Part shown: positions 7,635 through 13,532 of the stretch, one piece after another
Layout: every line of letters begins with the position of its first letter
Position numbering within the stretch: position 1 is the first letter of the stretch
NCBI GenBank assembly: GCA_964553255.1
Contig: CAZKJS010000033.1
Span: 1-18,073 of the forward strand
Length of the DNA stretch: 18,073 nt
Origin: JAQUCI01 sp964553255
GTDB taxonomy: Bacteria; Bacillota_I; Bacilli_A; Erysipelotrichales; Erysipelotrichaceae
Direction: 5' to 3'
Position numbers and translations under genes: made by a program
The notes under the pieces: model-generated
What the model saw: only the letters and a program-made list of their open reading frames with translations
What the model was told of the DNA's origin: nothing
Database searches by the model: none

Positions 7635-8166
7635 ATGTGATTGGGTGCTTAATGCAGATAAACTATATCAAGATTATCATGATCATGAGTGGGGAGTTCC
7701 CGTTTATGATGATGATGAGTTAATTCTTGAAATGTTTCATAGTGGTTTATCGTGGTATATCATTTTGAAGAAAAGAGAGAACTTTTATAAAGCTTTTGAT
7801 GACTTTGATCCAACAAAGATCATTGAATATGATGAAGTGAAGATTAACGAATTAATGAACGATGAAAAAATAGTTCGCAATAAAGCAAAGATACTGGCAA
7901 CGGTCGCTAATGCGAATGCTTTTATCAAACTCAAAGATGAATTAGGATCATTTAGTGATTATCTTTGGTCATTTGTAGATAATGAAGTAATATTTCCCAA
8001 AGATATGTATTTGACTAAAAATGAGATTTCAGATCATCTAGCTCATGATCTAAAACAAAGAGGATTCAAGTTTTTGGGTTCAGTTACCTTGTTTGCCTAT
8101 TTACAAGCGGTTGGCTTGATCAATTCGCATCAACCAGATTGCTTTAAATATAACGGTGTTAAGTAA
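7627..8166 (+). CDS. tag: DNA-3-methyladenine glycosylase I
   Basis: Tag excises 3-methyladenine from alkylated DNA, starting base excision repair. From ATG 7627 the product is 179 residues and begins with the family signature MNRCDWV, then YHDHEWGVP. The zinc-snap ligands are intact: C4, H18, H168 and C172 (HQPDC near the end). GLSWYIILKKRENF, LWSFV and KQRGFKFLGSVTLFAYLQAVGL match the family. Compared with the usual ELFEMLILEG.QAGLSW segment, this protein is about four residues shorter just before GLSW, roughly one helical turn, but keeps a Glu in ILE at the expected place. The start overlaps the xer stop by eight bases; an in-frame ATG at 7591 would add 12 residues absent from the family. 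tag here follows xer, where Bacillus has clpQ-clpY-codY. Confidence 0.93.
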   Translation: MNRCDWVLNADKLYQDYHDHEWGVPVYDDDELILEMFHSGLSWYIILKKRENFYKAFDDFDPTKIIEYDEVKINELMNDEKIVRNKAKILATVANANAFIKLKDELGSFSDYLWSFVDNEVIFPKDMYLTKNEISDHLAHDLKQRGFKFLGSVTLFAYLQAVGLINSHQPDCFKYNGVK

Positions 8167-8170
8167 ATGT

Positions 8171-8199
8171 TTGACAGTTTAAAGTAATGGTGCTATCAT
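8171..8199 (+). promoter_or_regulatory. Strong promoter of the infC-rpmI-rplT operon
   Basis: A consensus -35 TTGACA (8171-8176), a 17-base spacer and TATCAT (8194-8199) preceded by TG at 8191-8192 make this the best-formed promoter in the window. Transcription should begin near 8206. It starts only five bases after the tag stop codon, with no visible terminator between. Confidence 0.85.
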
Positions 8200-8205
8200 T
8201 GTAAA

Positions 8206-8344
8206 GCGATAATTAATAGTAGAAAGCAGAAGCACTCTTCTCACCCGATGACCTCAGGACATGGGTAAAGGCTATAACACAACGATGTTATTTATGCGAG
8301 TGTACTGCACTCGCTTTTTAATTTATCAAACGGAGGTGGATAAT
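8206..8344 (+). ncRNA. L20-type leader (attenuator) of infC-rpmI-rplT
   Basis: The leader of about 139 bases fits the L20 leader known from Firmicutes, where L20 causes premature termination. Elements in order: hairpin AGAAG-CACT-CTTCT (8228-8241); stem ACCC.ATG.CC / GG.CAT.GGGT (8243-8266) with a TCA loop; stem ATAACA/TGTTAT (8274-8279/8286-8291); and a terminator at 8296-8319. The CACTC at 8233-8237 equals the right-arm CACTC at 8308-8312, and both can pair with GAGTG at 8298-8302, so an antiterminator (possibly a pseudoknot from the first loop) and the terminator exclude each other. The Rfam family call is from recognition, not a covariance search. Confidence 0.75.
8296..8319 (+). terminator. 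Leader terminator hairpin upstream of infC
   Basis: GCGAGTG (8296-8302) pairs with CACTCGC (8308-8314) around a five-base loop, followed by five T. It lies between the promoter and infC, so it must act conditionally, as an attenuator. Confidence 0.8.
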
Positions 8345-8872
8345 ATTAGTAACAAAAGAAACGTAACAGAAGAACTAGTCAATGAGAATATCCGATTTAA
8401 AGAGGTTTTAGTTATTGGACCGGAAGGCGAACAGTTAGGCATCCTAATGCGTCGAGAAGCGTTAGCGAAAGCCTATGAATATGATCTTGATCTTTTCTGT
8501 GTCGCGCCAGCTGCAACCCCGCCGGTATGTAAAATCCTTGACTATGGTCGTTATCGTTTTGAACAACAAAAAAAGACCAAAGAGGCTAAGCGTCATCAAC
8601 ACATAACCGAAGTTAAACCATTGCGTTTATCACCGGTAATCGATGTCCATGATTTTGAGACAAAATTGAAACAAGCTCGTGGTTGGTTAGATGATGGACT
8701 TAAGGTTAAAGCTGATATGCGCTTTAGAGGGCGCTTGATCACTAGACTTGAAGTTGGGCGTAAAGTAATGAATAGTTTTATAGAAAAGTTAAGCGATATA
8801 TCATCAGTTGAAAAACCGCCTAAACTTGAAGGAAATACCATGTCAGTTGTTATCTCACCAAAGAAGAAATAA
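8345..8872 (+). CDS. infC: Translation initiation factor IF-3 (ATT start)
   Basis: IF-3 binds the 30S subunit, prevents premature 50S joining and rejects non-canonical start codons. The start is ATT at 8345: GGAGGTGG (8332-8339) precedes it at the right distance, and homology begins a few residues later (VNENIRFKEVLVIGPEGEQLG). An in-frame ATG at 8261 would add 28 unrelated residues and lies in the leader structure, so it is rejected. The 175-residue product has the N-domain, the linker LDYGRYRFEQQKKTKEAKR and the C-domain with RLSPVIDVHDFETKL, RFRGRLIT and the final MSVVISPKKK. AUU lets IF-3 limit its own synthesis, as shown in E. coli. rpmI follows after 19 bases. Confidence 0.95.
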   Translation: MSNKRNVTEELVNENIRFKEVLVIGPEGEQLGILMRREALAKAYEYDLDLFCVAPAATPPVCKILDYGRYRFEQQKKTKEAKRHQHITEVKPLRLSPVIDVHDFETKLKQARGWLDDGLKVKADMRFRGRLITRLEVGRKVMNSFIEKLSDISSVEKPPKLEGNTMSVVISPKKK

Positions 8873-8891
8873 ATTCAGGAGGAAACAGTAT

Positions 8892-9086
8892 ATGCCAAAG
8901 ATGAAGACAAAAAGAGCGATGGCTAAAAGAGTCAAAGTTACAGGAAGTGGCAAATTAAAAAGAAGTCACGCTTATACATCACACCGCGCTCCCTATAAGA
9001 CCCAAAAGCAAAAACGTAAATTGAGAAAATCAGGATTGATCAGTAGCAGTGATTTCAAACGGATCAAACTGTTGATTCAACGATAG
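8892..9086 (+). CDS. rpmI: 50S ribosomal protein L35
   Basis: L35 is a very basic 64-residue protein of the large subunit. The start at 8892 (MPKMKTKRAMAKR) matches the family, and a perfect AGGAGG (8877-8882) lies upstream. The family hallmark is the MKTKRAMAKRVKVTGSGK block, followed by RSHAYTSH (usually a KxRHxxTxH-type motif) and the RKLRKSGLISSSDFKRIKLLI end. An in-frame upstream ATG at 8808 lies within infC and is not the start. It sits in the invariant infC-rpmI-rplT order, 14 bases before rplT. Confidence 0.97.
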   Translation: MPKMKTKRAMAKRVKVTGSGKLKRSHAYTSHRAPYKTQKQKRKLRKSGLISSSDFKRIKLLIQR

Positions 9087-9100
9087 GGAGGAAAGTATAA

Positions 9101-9460
9101 ATGCCAAGAGTAAAAAATAGCGTTGCTTCACGTGCACGCAGGAAAAAAGTTTTAAAGCTGGCGAAAGGTTATTTCGGCAGTAAACATACGATTTATAGAA
9201 CCGCTAATGAACAGGTAATGCGCTCATTACGTTATTCATATATTGATCGTAAACGTTTGAAAAGAGAGATGCGTAAATTATGGATTGCTCGTATAAATGC
9301 GGCAGCCAGAATGAACGAGCTTAGTTATTCACAGTTAATGTTTGGTCTAAAGCTAGCAGGTATTGAAATGAATCGTAAGATGTTATCAGAAATAGCGATC
9401 CATGATCCAAAAGCCTTCAGCGCCATTTGTAAGAATGCCAAGAAAGCACTAAAGAAATAG
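9101..9460 (+). CDS. rplT: 50S ribosomal protein L20
   Basis: L20 binds 23S rRNA early in 50S assembly and, in Firmicutes, also binds the leader of this operon to repress it. The 119-residue product begins MPRVKNSVASRARRKKVLKL and continues with the AKGYFGSKHTIYRTANEQVMRS helix and the globular domain containing RKLWIARINAAAR and SYSQLMFGLKLAGIEMNRKMLSE. GGGAGG (9086-9091) lies nine bases before the ATG. The final codons form the left arm of the terminator. Confidence 0.98.
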   Translation: MPRVKNSVASRARRKKVLKLAKGYFGSKHTIYRTANEQVMRSLRYSYIDRKRLKREMRKLWIARINAAARMNELSYSQLMFGLKLAGIEMNRKMLSEIAIHDPKAFSAICKNAKKALKK

Positions 9461-9469
9461 TGCTTTTTT
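9443..9469 (+). terminator. Rho-independent terminator of infC-rpmI-rplT
   Basis: AAAGCACTA (9443-9451) pairs over nine bases with TAGTGCTTT (9458-9466) around AAGAAA, followed by T to 9469. The left arm and loop are the last codons of rplT and the stop codon lies in the right arm. Confidence 0.9.
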
Positions 9470-9475
9470 CTATGT

Positions 9476-9502
9476 TTGAGCTTCGACTTATTGTGATAGA
9501 AT
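9476..9502 (+). promoter_or_regulatory. Promoter giving a probably leaderless mRNA
   Basis: TAGAAT (9497-9502) with TG at 9494-9495 is an extended -10; a -35-like TTGAGC (9476-9481) lies 15 bases upstream. Transcription is expected about seven bases after the -10, at 9509, which is the A of the ATG. No Shine-Dalgarno-like sequence lies between the -10 and the ATG. Confidence 0.65.
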
Positions 9503-9508
9503 TAATAC

Positions 9509-11152
9509 ATGAAAATATTACTAACTACTTTAAATGCGAAATATATCCATAAGAATCTAGCCTTGCGTTGGCTTTATGTTACAAGACCAGATCATTTCGA
9601 TGTTGAAATAAAAGAATTTACCATTAATGATGATATAGATAATGTAATTAAGGAAATGAAACTAGATAACTATGATGTTGTTGGTATAAGTGTTTATATA
9701 TGGAATAGTGAGAAAACGAAAATATTAGTTGATCATATCAAGAGCTTTAATCCTAACATCAGAGTGATATTAGGAGGACCTGAAGTGAGTTTTGATAATG
9801 ATGAATGGTTTGATCACGCAATTGAAGCAATTGTGACTGGTGAGGGTGAGAAGGTTTTCTGGGAATATCTATTGCACAACACAACTGAATCAATTAAAAC
9901 CACTAAAGAATTTAGTTCAAAACAAGCAATTGTTGATCTTGTGTGGCTTGAAAAGTTTGAATCTCCATATTACTTAGCATTTGATTTACCAACGATCAAT
10001 GAGCGCTATCTTTATCTTGAAACCAGTAGAGGTTGTCCTTATCGTTGTCAGTATTGTCTTAGTAGTATAGATAATCATGTTCGTTTTTTTTCATTAGACT
10101 ATATTGATAAAATATTGCTTGAACTAAAAAAATACCAAATAAGACAAGTTAAATTTCTTGATCGAACTTTCAATGTCAATGAAGAAAGAGCAATAACTTT
10201 ACTATCAAAACTTAATAAATTAGAAACTAACAGTAATTACCATCTTGAACTTGTCGCTGATACAATAAGTGAATCAATGTTAAGTTATATATGTAATGAT
10301 ATTGAAAAGTCTCGCTTTCGTTTTGAAATTGGCGTACAGTCATTTAATGCTGAAACGTTAAGCGTTATTAAGCGTCAAAGCAATATTGAACGATTAAAAC
10401 GAGTTATCAGTATGATGACTAATTCGGGTTTATATGTGCACGCTGATCTTATAGCTGGTTTGCCTTATGAAGATATTAATTCATTTAAAGATTCATATGA
10501 TCAATTATTCTTACTTTTTACTCAAGAAATTCAAGTTGGTATACTTAAACTATTAAAGGGAACACCATTAAAAGACAAAGCAGATCACTATCAAATGCAT
10601 TATGATGATAAACCACCATACGTGGTCAAATCAACAGCTTGGCTCAACTGTGATGACTTACAAAAAATAATGCTTGTTGATCTGGCGACAGAGAAGGTTT
10701 ATAACAATCACAAATTAAGGCACACAGTTATTGAACTAGTTAGTTATCATGAAATTTCTCCTTTTGAGTTAATGGCATTATTAGGCAAAGTTGTTTCACA
10801 GCTTAAGAAACCATATCAAAATAAAGATTTGTTTCTTAGATTGTTTGATTGTTTAAAAACAATTTATGATGAAGAATTAATAAAAGGACTACTACTATTT
10901 GATTACTATCGTTATACTAAACAAAGACCTACAACACTTTTTTATACAGATAAAAGATATAAGGCTATTGAAAAAATAGTGCTTGAGAAAAAGATCATTG
11001 ATGAGCAAACATTGTATAATTACACTATTATTACACCGATCATATATCAAAACAAACTCATGTATCAGTTAGTTTTGTATAATGATCAACAAAAGCCAGC
11101 TCAATGTTATCTTATCAACAGCACCAAGGGAAAGGTTATTATGTTAATATGA
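9509..11152 (+). CDS. B12-binding-domain radical SAM protein, DUF4080-like
   Basis: The product (547 residues) is a COG1032-type radical SAM enzyme. The N-terminal 120 residues form a cobalamin-binding-like Rossmann domain, beginning MKILLTTLNAKYIH and including VVGISVYIWN and VILGGPEVSF. The radical SAM domain has the cluster motif CPYRCQYC (C176, C180, C183), and IGVQSFNAETL and DLIAGLPYED match later radical SAM strands. The last 180 residues resemble the DUF4080 extension. The beginning of the protein fixes the start. The substrate is unknown; methylation or rearrangement of RNA or small molecules is possible, but I cannot choose. It heads a five-gene set and its stop overlaps rdgB as ATGA. 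Confidence 0.88.
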   Translation: MKILLTTLNAKYIHKNLALRWLYVTRPDHFDVEIKEFTINDDIDNVIKEMKLDNYDVVGISVYIWNSEKTKILVDHIKSFNPNIRVILGGPEVSFDNDEWFDHAIEAIVTGEGEKVFWEYLLHNTTESIKTTKEFSSKQAIVDLVWLEKFESPYYLAFDLPTINERYLYLETSRGCPYRCQYCLSSIDNHVRFFSLDYIDKILLELKKYQIRQVKFLDRTFNVNEERAITLLSKLNKLETNSNYHLELVADTISESMLSYICNDIEKSRFRFEIGVQSFNAETLSVIKRQSNIERLKRVISMMTNSGLYVHADLIAGLPYEDINSFKDSYDQLFLLFTQEIQVGILKLLKGTPLKDKADHYQMHYDDKPPYVVKSTAWLNCDDLQKIMLVDLATEKVYNNHKLRHTVIELVSYHEISPFELMALLGKVVSQLKKPYQNKDLFLRLFDCLKTIYDEELIKGLLLFDYYRYTKQRPTTLFYTDKRYKAIEKIVLEKKIIDEQTLYNYTIITPIIYQNKLMYQLVLYNDQQKPAQCYLINSTKGKVIMLI

Positions 11153-11736
11153 AAGAAATTTTGATCGCTACCGCAAATGCACATAAAGTAGATGAATATC
11201 GTCAAATGTTACAACCGTATGGGTATACTGTTAAGAGCTTAGCTGACTTTGATTTTGAAGAAGTTGAAGAAACAGGAACAACCTTTGCGCAAAATGCCCT
11301 TATAAAAGCTAAGGCGTTATACAATCAAGTTAAAATGAGAGTCATCGCTGATGATTCAGGTCTTGAGATAAAAGCATTAAACAATCAACCAGGGATATAT
11401 TCAGCTCGTTATTTAGGAGTAAATACGCCATATAAAGAAAAAAACGAGTTGATAATAGAGCAGTTAAAGGATAAAGATGATCGAAGAGCCTGTTTTATAT
11501 GTGCTATTGCATTAGTAGATGATAATGAAGAAAAAGTATTCATTGGCGAGTTTTGGGGTACGATTGCTTATCAAGCAAAAGGATTGAATGGTTTTGGATA
11601 TGATCCGATATTTTATCTTGAAGAGTATCAAAAAACCGCGGCAGAGTTAATACCAGAAGTAAAAAACGAGATCAGTCATCGCGGAAAAGCAATGAAGCAG
11701 TTATTACCATATCTGCTTGCAAAGGATAAAATATGA
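11149..11736 (+). CDS. rdgB: dITP/XTP pyrophosphatase (Ham1/RdgB family)
   Basis: This enzyme hydrolyses dITP, XTP and related deaminated purine nucleotides to monophosphates, keeping them out of DNA and RNA. The 195-residue product shows the substrate-binding TANAHK (8-13), the FAQNALIKAKA helix, ADDSGLEI (67-74) with the metal-binding acidic residues, PGIYSARYLG, GFGYDPIF (148-155) and SHRGKA (176-181). The ATG at 11149 overlaps the upstream TGA. An in-frame ATG at 11104 would add 15 residues inside the radical SAM gene and is not preferred. AAAGG lies 13 bases upstream, rather far, so coupling to the upstream gene is likely. Confidence 0.95.
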   Translation: MKEILIATANAHKVDEYRQMLQPYGYTVKSLADFDFEEVEETGTTFAQNALIKAKALYNQVKMRVIADDSGLEIKALNNQPGIYSARYLGVNTPYKEKNELIIEQLKDKDDRRACFICAIALVDDNEEKVFIGEFWGTIAYQAKGLNGFGYDPIFYLEEYQKTAAELIPEVKNEISHRGKAMKQLLPYLLAKDKI

Positions 11737-12419
11737 ATAGAGCACTGAATCATATCATTAGTTTTAGTTTTATAATTGTTATATTCATTACGGCGATTGA
11801 TATAATAAGTTTTGATCGTAATTTTTATCGTATAGAGTATGAAGAATTAAACGTGGCTGAAACAATTGGCATTACAAGTGATGATCTGATGATGGTCACT
11901 GATAAGCTACTTAATTATACCCAAGGCAAAGATAGTGGTCTTGTCATCATTAAGTCAATCAATGGTCAAGAAAGAGAAGTTTTTAATGATAGAGAAAAAG
12001 AACATATGATAGATGTAGCAAAACTTTATCAAAATGCGATCTTAGTACGAAACTGTGCTTTAGCGATTGTTGTTTTTGGCTTGTTGATAATTAGCATTAA
12101 GCCAAAGACAGCTGTTTTTGCAAAGTTATTCACAAGTTATAACAAGACATCAATGTTTGTGTTGTTTTTGATAACAATCATTATGTTAATTGCGCTTGTT
12201 GATTTCAATTGGTTTTGGACCAATTTCCACTATATCTTCTTTGCAGGTAATGATCTATGGATATTAAATCCAGAAACAGATATTTTGATCATGATGGTTC
12301 CGGAACAGTTCTTTTATGATCTTGTTATGCGAATTGCGATAACATTTATATTAACATTCTCATTAACAAACATTGTTGCCTATTTTAATGTTAAAAGAAT
12401 AGAGAAACGAAGATTATGA
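11733..12419 (+). CDS. DUF1461 membrane protein, candidate lipoprotein intramolecular transacylase (Lit)
   Basis: The 228-residue product has four predicted membrane segments (about 8-27, 100-122, 141-160, 197-217) with an extracytoplasmic-looking loop of about 70 residues after the first. It fits the DUF1461 / TIGR01906 family: the region after the third segment reads FWTNFHYIFFAGNDLWIL, then P.E.F before the last segment. Lit of Enterococcus faecalis and Bacillus cereus belongs to this family and moves an acyl chain within the lipoprotein N-terminal cysteine to give lyso-form lipoproteins; it depends on two conserved histidines. Here H91 in the first loop and H166 in the NFHYIFF motif are the candidates. 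The start overlaps the rdgB stop as ATGA, with AAAGGA just upstream. Function is inferred from family membership; not all DUF1461 proteins have been tested. Confidence 0.72.
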   Translation: MNRALNHIISFSFIIVIFITAIDIISFDRNFYRIEYEELNVAETIGITSDDLMMVTDKLLNYTQGKDSGLVIIKSINGQEREVFNDREKEHMIDVAKLYQNAILVRNCALAIVVFGLLIISIKPKTAVFAKLFTSYNKTSMFVLFLITIIMLIALVDFNWFWTNFHYIFFAGNDLWILNPETDILIMMVPEQFFYDLVMRIAITFILTFSLTNIVAYFNVKRIEKRRL

Positions 12420-12922
12420 TCCATATCGTTTTATTTGAACCTGAGATTCCACAAAATACAGGTAATATCATGCGAACATGTGTAGCTACCGCTAGTATCC
12501 TTCATTTAATAAGACCATATGGTTTTTATCTTGATGAAAAGCATCTAAAGCGTAGCGGGATGGATTATCGTAATGATCTTGTCATGTATGAGCATGATGA
12601 TTGGCAAGCTTTTACAAATGCTTTTCCTAGTAAGCACTACTACTATGTTACGCGTTATGGCCAAAATGTTTATAGTGATTCTGATTTTACAGAGTTAGAA
12701 GATGTATATTTGATATTTGGTAAAGAAAGTACGGGTATTGATAAAGAAATTCTAAAAAATGACCTTGAGCATTGCCTAAGAATTCCGATGATATCCAATG
12801 CTAGAAGTCTTAATTTAGCTAACTGTGTAGCTTTGGTAACCTATGAAGTATTAAGACAAAAAAACTTTGAAAATCTTAGTAAACATGAAGTATTGAAAGG
12901 AAAGGACTATTTGATCAAATGA
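12416..12922 (+). CDS. trmL: tRNA (cytidine/uridine-34-2'-O)-methyltransferase TrmL
   Basis: TrmL is a SPOUT-fold enzyme that methylates the ribose of wobble position 34 in tRNA-Leu species with S-adenosylmethionine. The 168-residue product is the minimal catalytic size. Motif 1 is PEIPQNTGNIMRTC (9-22), motif 2 is LIFGKESTGI (99-108), and motif 3 is RIPMISNARSLNLANCVAL (122-140), whose trefoil knot binds the cofactor. LIRPYGF and DYRNDL are also typical. It overlaps the neighbouring genes by ATGA on both sides. No strong Shine-Dalgarno is seen, consistent with coupled translation. Confidence 0.95.
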   Translation: MIHIVLFEPEIPQNTGNIMRTCVATASILHLIRPYGFYLDEKHLKRSGMDYRNDLVMYEHDDWQAFTNAFPSKHYYYVTRYGQNVYSDSDFTELEDVYLIFGKESTGIDKEILKNDLEHCLRIPMISNARSLNLANCVALVTYEVLRQKNFENLSKHEVLKGKDYLIK

Positions 12923-13476
12923 ATTTTCTTGATAATTTATTCAATACTTATCAAAAACGAGTATCAGCTTTAATGGTTGCGGTGATTGTCTTGATCATTT
13001 TATCGGAGCTGGATTATTTTCAGCTTGGTCAATTTTTACAAAAGATGCGATTGGTAGATGACATTTATGGTTTGATCAATTATCCAGTTATATATAATAC
13101 GATTATTGGAGAGGCTTTAGTAATATATCTTGAAGTTGTTGGTAATCTATTTGTCGCGATGTTAAAGCTATTTACCTTTACAAGGTGTTTTATGATCATC
13201 GCTTGCATAATGATCATCTTTAGTTATTTTTCTGATATTAAGCTTAAGAGACTTAAATGCTTTTTTGGTATTATCATAGGATGTTTATTAACTAAATACT
13301 TCTTATTGTTATTCTATGGATTTAGACTTTTAAATGCTCAAGATATGCTATCTGGTATAAGAAACATTACAAGTATCGGGAATATCATGACAGGGTTTTC
13401 GCTTTGCATTATTTTATGCTCATTACTATTTATTTCTTATAGTGTCTATTTGATATACTTGAAAGATAAAGCTTGA
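12919..13476 (+). CDS. Unrecognised multi-pass membrane protein
   Basis: I do not recognise this 185-residue protein. It is very hydrophobic, with four or five likely membrane segments at about 14-30, 58-82, 87-104, 114-134 and 155-181, short loops and a Lys-rich tail (LKDKA). It has no signal peptide, no catalytic motif I can name, and no metal-binding Cys/His cluster; the four Cys residues are scattered within the membrane segments. It overlaps trmL by ATGA and is followed directly by a terminator, so it is the last gene of the radical SAM-rdgB-Lit-trmL operon. AAAGGAAAGG lies 12-20 bases upstream. Codon use looks like its neighbours. Confidence 0.85.
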   Translation: MNFLDNLFNTYQKRVSALMVAVIVLIILSELDYFQLGQFLQKMRLVDDIYGLINYPVIYNTIIGEALVIYLEVVGNLFVAMLKLFTFTRCFMIIACIMIIFSYFSDIKLKRLKCFFGIIIGCLLTKYFLLLFYGFRLLNAQDMLSGIRNITSIGNIMTGFSLCIILCSLLFISYSVYLIYLKDKA

Positions 13477-13506
13477 TTAGTGTAAAAATGAACTGAATCT
13501 TGATAA

Positions 13507-13532
13507 AATAAACTACCTTTCGGTAGTTTATT
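13507..13532. terminator. Bidirectional terminator between convergent genes
   Basis: AATAAACTACC (13507-13517) pairs over eleven bases with GGTAGTTTATT (13522-13532) around a TTTC loop. On the plus strand it is followed by a T-containing run; on the minus strand by TTATC-rich sequence, with A-T pairs at the base serving both ways. It ends the five-gene plus-strand operon and, on the minus strand, overlaps the rmuC stop codon. Confidence 0.85.

Noticed and set aside
8261..8344. N-terminal extension of IF-3 from ATG 8261
   Set aside because: The 28 extra residues have no resemblance to IF-3 and the DNA forms the L20-type leader and its terminator; ATT 8345 has the Shine-Dalgarno.
8808..8891. 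Longer start for rpmI
   Set aside because: It lies inside infC; MPKMKTKRAM at 8892 is the family N-terminus and has AGGAGG upstream.
11104..11148. Longer start for rdgB
   Set aside because: It adds 15 residues before the conserved KEILIATAN start and lies within the radical SAM gene without a ribosome binding site.
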